This document shows positions 45,412-53,610 of a DNA stretch of 64,000 nucleotides, piece after piece (within the stretch, counting starts at the first letter, position 1; each line of letters starts with the position of its first letter). The DNA is from JBHBQE01 sp041776485 (GTDB taxonomy: Bacteria > Bacillota > Clostridia > Lachnospirales > Lachnospiraceae). Location: contig JBHBQE010000015.1 of assembly GCA_041776485.1 (NCBI GenBank), positions 43,358-107,357 on the forward strand, in the 5' to 3' direction. Made by a program: the position numbers and the translations under genes. The notes under the pieces are model-generated. The model had not been told where the DNA came from. It made no database searches and saw only the letters and a list, made by a program, of their open reading frames with translations.

Positions 45412-46357
45412 TTTTTCCATCATCCTTCTAACCTATAATTCTCTATGGAATAAGGTAGCAAACACCTTAGACAGTATTTTTTTTCAGGACTTTGAATCAT
45501 ATGAAATAATTATTGCAGACGATGGTTCTAAAGATAATTTAAAATCACAATTCATTGATTACTTTAATACTAAAAATTTTTCAGATTATACACTTAATCT
45601 AAACACAGAGAATAACGGCACTGTCCTAAACTATATTTCTGCTTTAAAGCTATGTCATGGAAATTATATATTTGCTATAAGCCCCGGAGATTATATTTAC
45701 CACGCAAATTCTCTTAAAAACATGTATTCCTTTATGGAAAATAATAGTATTTCCGGAAGTTTCAGTATTATGCAGGCATATTATACCGATGATACGGGAA
45801 ATATTTATTTTACCAAATTTAACCACCCCTTTGATATAAATTCCTACAGAAATAAAAATTATAATAAGATCCTTAGAAATCTTATATTATACAGCGATAA
45901 CGCCTCTGGTGCCTCATTTGTATTTAAAAGAGATTTTTTGGAAAAATACCTTTTAGAGCTTAAAAATACAGTGGTTTATGAGGAGGATATAATACAGGTT
46001 AGTATGGCACTAAATAATGAGCCCATGGAATTATTTGATGAATATTTTGTGTACTATGAAGTAAATGTCGGCGTTTCCACAAAAGCTGATTCTCCATTTG
46101 AACAGCTGCTGGCAAAGGATGTGGAAAATTTCTATGAAATGATGTTTAAAAAATATCCTGACAATAAATTATTGAAAAAAAGAAATCGCCTGCGAAGATT
46201 ATACAAAATAAATAATCTGTATCTTAGAACCTTTCTTAGGATATTTGTAAACCCAAGTTTAATATTCTACCTTTTAGACCATTTACTGCAATCTATATCT
46301 AAAGCTTATGCACCTAAAAATAAATCATCTGAACTTACATTTTTAGACAGTAAATAA
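45401..46357 (+). CDS. Glycosyltransferase family 2, altered metal motif
   Basis: A 318-residue GT2-like protein: FSIILLTYNSLWNKV and IIADDGSKDN are normal, but where others have D-x-D-D the sequence reads FAISPGDYIYH. A hydrophobic, basic C-terminus may bind the membrane. It overlaps the ketoisomerase gene and converges on the DUF2304 gene (3-bp gap). It may still be active with the remaining Asp, or use a different metal arrangement. Confidence 0.82.
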   Translation: MAPDFSIILLTYNSLWNKVANTLDSIFFQDFESYEIIIADDGSKDNLKSQFIDYFNTKNFSDYTLNLNTENNGTVLNYISALKLCHGNYIFAISPGDYIYHANSLKNMYSFMENNSISGSFSIMQAYYTDDTGNIYFTKFNHPFDINSYRNKNYNKILRNLILYSDNASGASFVFKRDFLEKYLLELKNTVVYEEDIIQVSMALNNEPMELFDEYFVYYEVNVGVSTKADSPFEQLLAKDVENFYEMMFKKYPDNKLLKKRNRLRRLYKINNLYLRTFLRIFVNPSLIFYLLDHLLQSISKAYAPKNKSSELTFLDSK

Positions 46358-46360
46358 TAT

Positions 46361-46714
46361 CTACTTTTTATTCAGACTGTCAAATGTGTCCTTACGAAGT
46401 ATAGCAAGCTCCTGGGAAAGCTTTTTTACCTTATCCAACAGCTCACTTACTGTCCTTGATAATGTAAATATTATCCCCAAAGAAAATATGAATCCCAGAA
46501 AAAAAAGCATATTAACAGGAGTGGAAATTCCAAGCATATCAGATAAAAATGACAGGGCTTTAGGCCAAATTGCCATAGCAAGAACCATGGCTGCCACCAG
46601 CATCCATACCAGAGCATACTTAAAATCAATTTTCTTTTTTCTGGTTAAAAAGGCAATATAGCCTATACTTATAACCATACACACTATTATTATAATCTGA
46701 ATTTTAACCGTCAT
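46361..46714 (-). CDS. DUF2304 family small membrane protein
   Basis: A 117-residue protein with three hydrophobic helices (IIIIVCMVISIGYIAFL, LVWMLVAAMVLAMAIW, MLFFLGFIFSLGIIFTLS) and a short charged C-terminal coiled coil. The DUF2304 family is usually encoded beside DPM1-like GT2 genes, as here (the 230-residue GT2 is 21 bp upstream). It may act as a membrane anchor or partner for that soluble transferase. GGGGAA precedes the ATG. Confidence 0.82.
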   Translation of the reverse strand: MTVKIQIIIIVCMVISIGYIAFLTRKKKIDFKYALVWMLVAAMVLAMAIWPKALSFLSDMLGISTPVNMLFFLGFIFSLGIIFTLSRTVSELLDKVKKLSQELAILRKDTFDSLNKK

Positions 46715-46735
46715 CTATTCCCCTTGGTATATTCC

Positions 46736-47428
46736 CTATCTTTTAATTCTGGCTAATATCATAGCAAAGCTTACCTTTATCATATAATAAAATCCTGCCT
46801 TTATATTAATTGAAGATCGCCCACCCTGTCTGGACCGCATGATAACAGGAATCTCCGTCACCTTGCCTCTCTCAGCAAGCACAGATACAACTGTCTCTGG
46901 TTCCGGATAGTCCTTAGGATACTCAAATGTAAATTTTTTCATAAGCCTTCTATTGCACATCCTAAGTCCCGAGGTGGGGTCTGTAATGGTTTTTCCTGTA
47001 AGCAGTCTGATTAACAGGGTAAAATATTTTATCCCCATACGCCTAAGCTTAGAGGACTGAAAGCCCTCTCTTGTAATAAATCTTGAGCCGATAACCATGT
47101 CACTGTCTGAGGCCTTAAGCTCCCTTAGCATTTCCTGTAAATATGCCGGATCGTGCTGTCCGTCACCATCCAGCTGCACTGCAGTTTTATATCCGTGATA
47201 GTAGGCATATCTATAGCCGGTTTGTACGGCTCCGCCAATCCCAAGGTTTACGGGTAAATTCAAATAACTATAGCCCTTATCTCTTAGCAAATCAAGAGTA
47301 TTATCCTCTGAACAGTCATTAACTATAATATAATCAAAATCCCAAGTACTCTCCCCTACATCCTTAATAAGGCGTTCTATATTCAACTCCTCATTATATG
47401 CGGGAATTATTATTAAATTTTCTTTCAT
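46736..47428 (-). CDS. DPM1-like glycosyltransferase family 2 (soluble)
   Basis: A 230-residue GT2 enzyme: LIIIPAYNEELNIE, IIVNDCSEDNT, LGIGGAVQTGYRYA, AVQLDGDGQHDPAYL and TDPTSGLRMCNRR, the pattern of dolichyl/polyprenyl-phosphate sugar synthases. It lacks C-terminal membrane helices, which the adjacent DUF2304 protein may supply. I prefer the ATG at 47428. A TTG at 47440 that overlaps the upstream stop would add four residues. Confidence 0.85.
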   Translation of the reverse strand: MKENLIIIPAYNEELNIERLIKDVGESTWDFDYIIVNDCSEDNTLDLLRDKGYSYLNLPVNLGIGGAVQTGYRYAYYHGYKTAVQLDGDGQHDPAYLQEMLRELKASDSDMVIGSRFITREGFQSSKLRRMGIKYFTLLIRLLTGKTITDPTSGLRMCNRRLMKKFTFEYPKDYPEPETVVSVLAERGKVTEIPVIMRSRQGGRSSINIKAGFYYMIKVSFAMILARIKR

Positions 47429-47436
47429 AGCTTTAA

Positions 47437-48222
47437 TCAAAGATTATTGGACTCCTCCGATTTAGTATAATAACGATTTATTATTTTAGCAAGAAATGCA
47501 GGCCAAAACTTCCTGAACATTTCATAATTCTCCTGTATTCTGGCGCCATCCGCCAGTATTTTGCTGGTCTCTGACTCACTATGTATCCTATGCCCCATAA
47601 GAGCTTTTGGTACATATACAAAATCCCCCTTTAATTTAGAAAGCATTTCCCAGGCTTCCCAGTCCTCACAGCTTCTATAGCGATGTTTAAAAAGCGGCAT
47701 CGGAATATTATCAAGGCAAAAGGTTACTGAGGGACAGGGTATCGGATCACCCAAAGACAGACTTCTCCGCCTAAGAAAAATATTGCCCCAATTAAACCTT
47801 ACTCTAAGAGGAAAAAGTAAAAATTTTTTTATTCTAAGCATACTTGTATTATAGGCTTTACATTTACCTCTTATTTCATAGTAATTGCTGAAGGCAATCA
47901 GGGGATACTTAGATTTATTCAGATATTCCAGCATTCTAAGGCTATAGTCATTATCATAAATATCATCCTGATGTGCTATTGTAGCATATTTTGTTTTTAC
48001 CTTGGAAAGGCCAAAATTCCAGTCCCAAGTTATTCCAGACTCCTTTTTATTAATAAATAACGGAATACCATATTCTTTAGATAAATCCCTAATATGAGAA
48101 TTATCTGTTGAAGTAACCATAATAATCTCAGACTTAATCCTCTGATTTAAAAGGGACTTAATACAATCCTCAAGATAAGGGCTTTCCCTATATGCAGGAA
48201 TTACAAATGTATGTACTACCAT
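47437..48222 (-). CDS. Glycosyltransferase family 2
   Basis: A 261-residue GT2 enzyme: HTFVIPAYRESPYLEDC, a shortened nucleotide loop (MVTSTDNS), WDWNFGLSKVKTKYATIAHQDDIYD with the metal motif HQDD, and PCPSVTFCLDNIP. The smaller size matches a group of capsule GT2s. It overlaps the DUF2142 gene by 7 bp at its start. Substrate unknown. Confidence 0.82.
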   Translation of the reverse strand: MVVHTFVIPAYRESPYLEDCIKSLLNQRIKSEIIMVTSTDNSHIRDLSKEYGIPLFINKKESGITWDWNFGLSKVKTKYATIAHQDDIYDNDYSLRMLEYLNKSKYPLIAFSNYYEIRGKCKAYNTSMLRIKKFLLFPLRVRFNWGNIFLRRRSLSLGDPIPCPSVTFCLDNIPMPLFKHRYRSCEDWEAWEMLSKLKGDFVYVPKALMGHRIHSESETSKILADGARIQENYEMFRKFWPAFLAKIINRYYTKSEESNNL

Positions 48223-50144
48223 AGCAATACCTGATTAATCACTATTCCGACTATAATAAACATATGTAAAAATACCGCTGCCATTACTGCCTTAGTATGG
48301 AATCCCCTGGCTAAAACAATCTGCCTTGAATATAGCGGGAAAAACAGAAATACTAATCCCGGCAGAAAATGTCTGCCCTGTACTCCGTCTATAAAATTAT
48401 AGGCAGGAGTTGTCCATGTCATAAGCATTCCAATAAACACAATAAAGCAGGAGCCGAAAAATGCAATAAGCATGCTTAACTTCACGGGAACTGATATCAT
48501 ATACTTTTCTCCCCTTTCCCTTATAGCTGTTAATATCAATAAAAACAGGAAAGGCAACACAACATATTTAGGAAAGCTAATATCCATCCATCCCAGATGG
48601 TTTCCCAGAGCAGAAAAAATATAGTTATCGGTTTGAATCCAAAGTGTATTTACAAATAATTTAATCAATGCAGAATTCGTATATCCTATATAATTTAATA
48701 TGCTAAGGAGTTTAGCTGCTGTTAATGAGCCTGACAGGATTATTACACCAATAATTACAGCCCAAGCATACTTAAATCTGGAAACTACTCTTTCATTTAC
48801 AAGCTTTATCCCTTTAGGCGCAATAATCATTAACGGAAATACAGCTATTAAAATATGAGCAAATCCCTTGCTGGGTAAAAGAAACAGTACACATACCAAC
48901 AGGGCAGCCAGCTTTTTCATTTTATTTGTTTCTGCCTCTTTATGATACATAATATGCATTGTCATGGATATGATAAAAATACTAAGGGACAACACCATGG
49001 AATCCCGAGAAAAGGACATTGCCTGCTGTATTACGGATGGTAATATTGCCCATATGAATACTAAATGCTTGCCAAAGGGAATAAATTTTATTCCAAAAAA
49101 AACTGCACATATAAAAGCACATAGATTGAATAACCTTCCCAAAATATACATGGGAACTGTGCCTAAGCCAAGGAGCCTTCCCAGAGTAATCCCCAAGGAC
49201 GGAAGAAAATATAAATATCTATTGGTATCAGTTCCGGGAACACACTGACTTGTAACAATGGTTTTATCCTTAACCTTTGAAAATATTCTGCTGTAATAAT
49301 CATCTAAATAGGGCCGTTTTACCTTATATATTTGAAATTCCCAGTTACTGTCATCTGCTCTCATATATAAACTTCCGTCCGGATTTTTCTCAACTCCCAA
49401 CATATCATTAGACAGGGAATAAGCAGAAAAGGCATGAACCGGCTCATCAGGAACCTCCATGACGGGAATAAGTAGATTGAAAATAATTCCCAGTATAATA
49501 CCCGTATAAAGATAGGCATATTCCATTTTAGGCTTGCCTTTCTTTATAAAAAATATATAAAAAAAGCTTGTAGCCAGAATAAGAAATAATCCTCCTATTA
49601 TCGCCACATAAATTAAATAATTGTCTACACCAAGAGATATAGTTCCTACATCAAGTATATTGGAGCCTTCATCACCAACCGTTTGAATAAAAAGTCCATC
49701 TTCAAAGTCCACCCGGGAAAACTGGACATTGAGCCTCAGGGGCTCACCCTTGTGTTCAATAACATTGGGAAACAGGAATTTCTTTTTAGCATCATCAATA
49801 AACATAGAAGTGCTGCTTTCTGCCGCCCCAACCAGTTCTCCGGTTTTAGCGTTAAATAAACTTACGATTACGCTGTCTCCCCTAAGGGGTGCCTCTTTAA
49901 ACTTAAACCTTAATACAATTCCATTGATTCTTTGCGGGCTGACATTAAGCTCATTTTCAATAAGCTCATAGGACTCAACTTGCCTATAATTTCTTGGCTC
50001 ACTCTCCTGGTAGACATTTGTGTCTAAACCATTATAGTATGTATATCTTAGGATATACCCCAATACAGTGATAATAAATACTGTCATCAGTATAAAAATT
50101 ATAATGGATTTTTTCTTATTATCTTTAAAGGCTACAATACTCAT
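48216..50144 (-). CDS. DUF2142 family membrane protein
   Basis: A 642-residue protein. One N-terminal helix (about 15-35) is followed by an extracytoplasmic beta-rich domain to about residue 170, then about eleven helices. After the second helix block it carries VMEVPDEPVHAFSAY, the P-x-DEP-x-H motif of DUF2142, whose acidic pair sits where GT-C glycosyltransferases bind their lipid-linked donor. It lies between GT2 genes. Transfer of a polyprenyl-linked sugar to a growing glycan is the likely role. Confidence 0.78.
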   Translation of the reverse strand: MSIVAFKDNKKKSIIIFILMTVFIITVLGYILRYTYYNGLDTNVYQESEPRNYRQVESYELIENELNVSPQRINGIVLRFKFKEAPLRGDSVIVSLFNAKTGELVGAAESSTSMFIDDAKKKFLFPNVIEHKGEPLRLNVQFSRVDFEDGLFIQTVGDEGSNILDVGTISLGVDNYLIYVAIIGGLFLILATSFFYIFFIKKGKPKMEYAYLYTGIILGIIFNLLIPVMEVPDEPVHAFSAYSLSNDMLGVEKNPDGSLYMRADDSNWEFQIYKVKRPYLDDYYSRIFSKVKDKTIVTSQCVPGTDTNRYLYFLPSLGITLGRLLGLGTVPMYILGRLFNLCAFICAVFFGIKFIPFGKHLVFIWAILPSVIQQAMSFSRDSMVLSLSIFIISMTMHIMYHKEAETNKMKKLAALLVCVLFLLPSKGFAHILIAVFPLMIIAPKGIKLVNERVVSRFKYAWAVIIGVIILSGSLTAAKLLSILNYIGYTNSALIKLFVNTLWIQTDNYIFSALGNHLGWMDISFPKYVVLPFLFLLILTAIRERGEKYMISVPVKLSMLIAFFGSCFIVFIGMLMTWTTPAYNFIDGVQGRHFLPGLVFLFFPLYSRQIVLARGFHTKAVMAAVFLHMFIIVGIVINQVLLW

Positions 50145-50147
50145 AAT

Positions 50148-52058
50148 TTATATTTCCACTCTGTAATCGCTGAATTTCAAGGATAAATTAGGGTTATAGG
50201 CTCTATCCCCACTGTATATATTATCCTTCCATTTGTCTGTAAAATACTCTCTATCTCTTTCATCTAATTTAGGCAGTTCTTCTATGGAAAAGCTTGCTCT
50301 TGGATTATACAGGATACGCTTTCCTATCTCTCCAAGTTTTAAGCAATAATCAAAATCAAAATATGACAGACTATATTTTTCATCAAAGCCACCCACCGAT
50401 AGGAACAATTCACTTTTAGTCATAAGGCAAAGTCCTGAAATAATGCTGTAATCACTTACATACTTACTTTTTCCATGATAGCTGTCAATATCCTTTTGCC
50501 CTGTAAATAAATATCCTGCACCATTATTCATCCCAAGGACTGCACCACCTTGAATTAATTTATCCTGCTTGTCGTATATTCTTACACCAACTGCTCCCAC
50601 ATCCTCAGACTGGCAAAATGACAACATACTATCGCTATAATTTTTGCTGATTGCCTCCATAGACTCATGCATAAATAATAAGTACCTTCCGGATGCAGAT
50701 CTTGCCATTTCATTCAGCTTATCAATACCTGTATTTTCATTATAGGATATTACAGAAACCTCCTCATTAACTGTAGGGAATATTGTATTATAATAACCGT
50801 AATCCTCTCCCATTTCCACATCTGCAGGAATATTAAGCCTTTTATAATGGGCTTCCAAAGCAAGTCTGCCCGCCTCATAGGCATATAATTTGGACTCGGG
50901 AAACGCTGCAGTAGAGTTCATATGAAATCTCCAATGATAAAGTATCTTGGGAATATGATAAATCGAATTTGCTCTTTCCACACACCGCAGGATAAAGTCA
51001 TAATCCTGAGCCCCATTATACAGGTCACAAAACTCTCCAACTGAATCAACAATTTCCTTTGAAGCCACAAACATATGACAAATATAATTGTTACTCCTAA
51101 AAAAGCCTAAATTAAAATCCGGTTTAAAATGCGGGTCAAAAAACCTTTTGCTGCTTCCGTCAGTTTTATCCTCGTCAGTATATATTACATCCACTTTTTC
51201 TTTATTTAGTACCTCTACACATTCATACAGTGCATTTATACTGAACAAATCATCATGATCCCCTAAAACTATATAATCTCCTCCGGCAATGGACAGGGCT
51301 TGGTTAGTATTAGAGGATATACCCAAAGGTCCCTGTTTACTGTCTATATATTTTATTCTTTCATCAATTTCAGACTCCTTTTCAATTATTCCCCTAAGGT
51401 GACTCCTGTTAGCACTGCCATTGGAAAAACAAAGCTCCCAATTCCCATAGGTTTGGGCCTTAATACTTGCAATTAATTCAAACAGATAATACTCCGGAGT
51501 ATCAAAAAGAGGAACAATGATAGAAAATAACGGTTCATAGGAAAAGCGTTTATTTCTTTGGGCTTCAATTTCTCCCTTAGACAGGCTCTGCTTTTTTAGC
51601 CATTTTATATATAACTTCTTATCATCCATAAAAAAGATATTTTTAAATATCTTTTCAAACATTTTAACTATTGTACCGAAAAACCCTCTTCCCTTCAGAC
51701 TGCACTTTAACTTAACAAAACAAAAATAGATAAAGTCTACTATTGTTTTAAACGTAATACCGGAATAGTTTACCGTAATACGAATAGGCATTGAAACTTC
51801 TTTGCCGTCCTCTACAACAATAAGTTTAGTATATCCCTCTGAGCTTTGGATTTTAATGAAAAATCCTGCCTCATCATATTGTTCTGGATTATCAATTTCT
51901 TCAAAAAGGTTTCTATACTTAAACCTTTTCGCTTCCACCTTAACTAAATCTCTGTTAAATCTTTTTTTTAAATAAAACTCAACAGGATTATCAGAAAGCA
52001 CATATCCCCTTATTATTATTTCATTTTCAATTTTTATTATGCCGTCAAGTTTTGTCAT
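50148..52058 (-). CDS. Large glycosyltransferase (GT2 with N-terminal extension)
   Basis: A 636-residue protein. Residues 1-150 form a beta-rich N-terminal module. A GT2 domain follows (FSIIVPLFDTPEYYLFELI, SNGSANRSHL, VLGDHDDLFS, then VIYTDEDKTDGS and HPHFKPDFN-like DPHFKPDFNLGF). The last 200 residues (EVSVISYNEN to SGLCLMTKSELFLSVGGFDEKYSLSYFD) resemble a second, incomplete GT2 domain with the GGFDE end motif. This architecture is known from rhamnan/O-antigen synthesis proteins. Multi-step sugar addition is plausible. Confidence 0.82.
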   Translation of the reverse strand: MTKLDGIIKIENEIIIRGYVLSDNPVEFYLKKRFNRDLVKVEAKRFKYRNLFEEIDNPEQYDEAGFFIKIQSSEGYTKLIVVEDGKEVSMPIRITVNYSGITFKTIVDFIYFCFVKLKCSLKGRGFFGTIVKMFEKIFKNIFFMDDKKLYIKWLKKQSLSKGEIEAQRNKRFSYEPLFSIIVPLFDTPEYYLFELIASIKAQTYGNWELCFSNGSANRSHLRGIIEKESEIDERIKYIDSKQGPLGISSNTNQALSIAGGDYIVLGDHDDLFSINALYECVEVLNKEKVDVIYTDEDKTDGSSKRFFDPHFKPDFNLGFFRSNNYICHMFVASKEIVDSVGEFCDLYNGAQDYDFILRCVERANSIYHIPKILYHWRFHMNSTAAFPESKLYAYEAGRLALEAHYKRLNIPADVEMGEDYGYYNTIFPTVNEEVSVISYNENTGIDKLNEMARSASGRYLLFMHESMEAISKNYSDSMLSFCQSEDVGAVGVRIYDKQDKLIQGGAVLGMNNGAGYLFTGQKDIDSYHGKSKYVSDYSIISGLCLMTKSELFLSVGGFDEKYSLSYFDFDYCLKLGEIGKRILYNPRASFSIEELPKLDERDREYFTDKWKDNIYSGDRAYNPNLSLKFSDYRVEI

Positions 52059-52064
52059 AAATAT

Positions 52065-53015
52065 TTAACCACCTAAAGTTTTAAGTAGTTCCTTTTTTTT
52101 ATCTGACACCCGCAACAGCTCAATTTCAAAGTCCTGCCTGTTTTTCATTAAAGCATTTTGAAGCTGCATGCCTGCAAAAAAGGATTGAATAGCAGCAATC
52201 ATAGTAGCTGTACAAACAATCAATGTAGGGAATTTAGCCACCAATCCTGTATTAAGATATTCTATTAATACCGGTATAAAAAATCCAACGGAAACCAAGG
52301 ATAAAATAAGGGAAATCATCCCAAAAAATCCCATAGGATTGTAGGTTCTGTATAATCTCCAAATAGTTCTCAATACCTTTATGCCATCTGTATAGGTATT
52401 AAGCTTTGACTCACTTCCCTCGGGGCGATCTCTATAATCAATTACAACATTCTCTACAAACATATTTTTTTCCACCGCATGTATGCTCATTTCTGTTTCA
52501 ATTTCAAAGCCCTTTGAAAGCACCGGGAAGGTTTTAATAAACTCATAGCTAAAGGCTCTGTATCCTGTCATAATATCATTAATATCATTGCGGAATAGTA
52601 CATTTATACTTTTTCTAACTAAAAGATTACCTAAATTGTGAAAAGGTCTTTTATTTTCTGTTAAATAGGTGGATGAAAGCCTGTCGCCCACAACCATATC
52701 TGCATTTTTATTCAGTATCAAATCTGACATTTCAAGAGCATGTTCAGCAGGATATGTATCATCTCCGTCTGTTACAATATAACACTCCGCGTCTATATCT
52801 CTAAACATTCGCCTTATTACATTACCTTTCCCCTGCATATATTCATTACGCACAATTGCTCCGGCACGCCTTGCATATTCCGCAGTATTATCAGTAGAAT
52901 TGTTATTGTATACATATATAGATGCCTCTGGAAGAACTCTTTTAAAATCCAAAACTACCTTCTCAATTGTTTTTTCCTCATTATAGCAGGGTATTAAAAC
53001 CGCTATTTTTTCCAT
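52065..53015 (-). CDS. DPM1-like glycosyltransferase with C-terminal membrane helices
   Basis: A 316-residue enzyme: IAVLIPCYNEEKTIEK, YVYNNNSTDNT, IVTDGDDTYPAEHA, GDRLSSTY and DIMTGYRAFSY, then two C-terminal helices from about residue 230. This subgroup makes polyprenyl-phosphate sugars or acts on lipid-linked glycans. I chose the ATG at 53015. A GTG two codons upstream (53021) is equally placed to the AGG-rich region. First gene of the 53.0-to-46.4 kb block. Confidence 0.84.
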   Translation of the reverse strand: MEKIAVLIPCYNEEKTIEKVVLDFKRVLPEASIYVYNNNSTDNTAEYARRAGAIVRNEYMQGKGNVIRRMFRDIDAECYIVTDGDDTYPAEHALEMSDLILNKNADMVVGDRLSSTYLTENKRPFHNLGNLLVRKSINVLFRNDINDIMTGYRAFSYEFIKTFPVLSKGFEIETEMSIHAVEKNMFVENVVIDYRDRPEGSESKLNTYTDGIKVLRTIWRLYRTYNPMGFFGMISLILSLVSVGFFIPVLIEYLNTGLVAKFPTLIVCTATMIAAIQSFFAGMQLQNALMKNRQDFEIELLRVSDKKKELLKTLGG

Positions 53016-53058
53016 ATTCACTATATGTAAACCTATTCCTTTCCTGAATGTTTACTAA

Positions 53059-53088
53059 CAAAAGGGAGACCGATTGCTCAATCTCCCT
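53059..53088 (-). terminator. Terminator-like hairpin between tRNA-Leu and the glycan block
   Basis: Minus strand AGGGAGA (53088-53082) pairs with TCTCCCT (53069-53063), followed by TTTGTT. Inner GATTG/CAATC arms can extend it. It stands 48 bp before the first GT gene and 245 bp after tRNA-Leu. It may end the tRNA transcript or act as an attenuator in the leader of the glycan operon. A second hairpin (GGCAC/GTGCC, 53113-53131) lies just upstream. Confidence 0.7.
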
Positions 53089-53230
53089 CAGTAAGCACAA
53101 ACATTTAAACAAGGCACATATACAACGTGCCGCCCCTGTCACCCATCTCACCTCGTGAAACAAACTCTATATAGACAGTCCTATATAACAAATTTACTTC
53201 TACAATATCTTTAGTCACCTCTTGGGTATT

Positions 53231-53574
53231 GTCACACACCTACGGTATGTGACAATTTTGGGAAGCAACGCCCATTTATATGGGACTTCATCCCCGGGAC
53301 GTCGCGCGGTCATACACCTATGGGGTGTGACAGTGCAGGAGATGGGACTTGAACCCACACGATGTTGCCACCACAGGCACCTGAAGCCTGCGCGTCTGCC
53401 AATTCCGCCACTCCTGCATATGTTTTGCGGCAACGTCTATTTTTGTGGGACTTCGTCCCCGGGACGTCGCGCGGTCACACACCTGCGGTGTGTGACAATT
53501 TTTGGTGGCAATGTCCATCTTTGTGGGACTTCGTCCCTAGGACGTTGCGCGGTCACACACCTGCGGTGTGTGAC
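53231..53574. repeat. 78-bp tandem repeat with 23-bp palindromes around tRNA-Leu
   Basis: Four palindromes with arms GTCACACACC / GGTGTGTGAC or close variants lie at 53231-53253, 53309-53331, 53474-53496 and 53552-53574. The first to second and the third to fourth spacings are both exactly 78 bp. The second to third is 165 bp because 87 bp carrying tRNA-Leu is placed directly after the second palindrome. Each unit also has a GGGAC-TTC-GTCCC hairpin and a GACGTCGCGCG end. Units differ at several bases. No protein reading of this region is credible. Confidence 0.9.
53334..53417 (-). tRNA. tRNA-Leu (anticodon CAG)
   Basis: An 84-nt class II tRNA on the minus strand. Acceptor GCAGGAG pairs with CTCCTGC, the D arm is GCGGAATTGGCAGACGC, the anticodon stem CAGGC/GCCTG encloses loop TTCAGGT (anticodon CAG), then comes a long variable arm and a T arm with GGGTTCAAGTCCC. 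Discriminator A. CCA is not encoded. It lies inside the 78-bp repeat array. Confidence 0.95.
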
Positions 53575-53581
53575 AATGTAT

Positions 53582-53610
53582 AGTCTAATTATCCTTATGG
53601 GAAATGTCAA
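53582..53610 (-). promoter_or_regulatory. Sigma-A promoter for the tRNA-Leu/repeat transcript
   Basis: Minus strand TTGACA (53610-53605), 17-bp spacer, TAGACT (53587-53582). The -35 overlaps the stop codon of the GGDEF gene. The predicted start falls at the first base or so of the repeat array, so the pre-tRNA would begin with the palindrome. Confidence 0.7.

Noticed and set aside
53474..53507. Palindrome followed by AATTTTT as a plus-strand terminator
   Set aside because: No plus-strand gene lies upstream. The same palindrome occurs without a T run in other units, so it is better read as part of the repeat.
53231..53574. CRISPR-like array at the 78-bp repeats
   Set aside because: The whole 78-bp unit is repeated, with no unique spacers of constant length, no leader and no cas genes. 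The palindromes plus the intervening sequence are alike between units.
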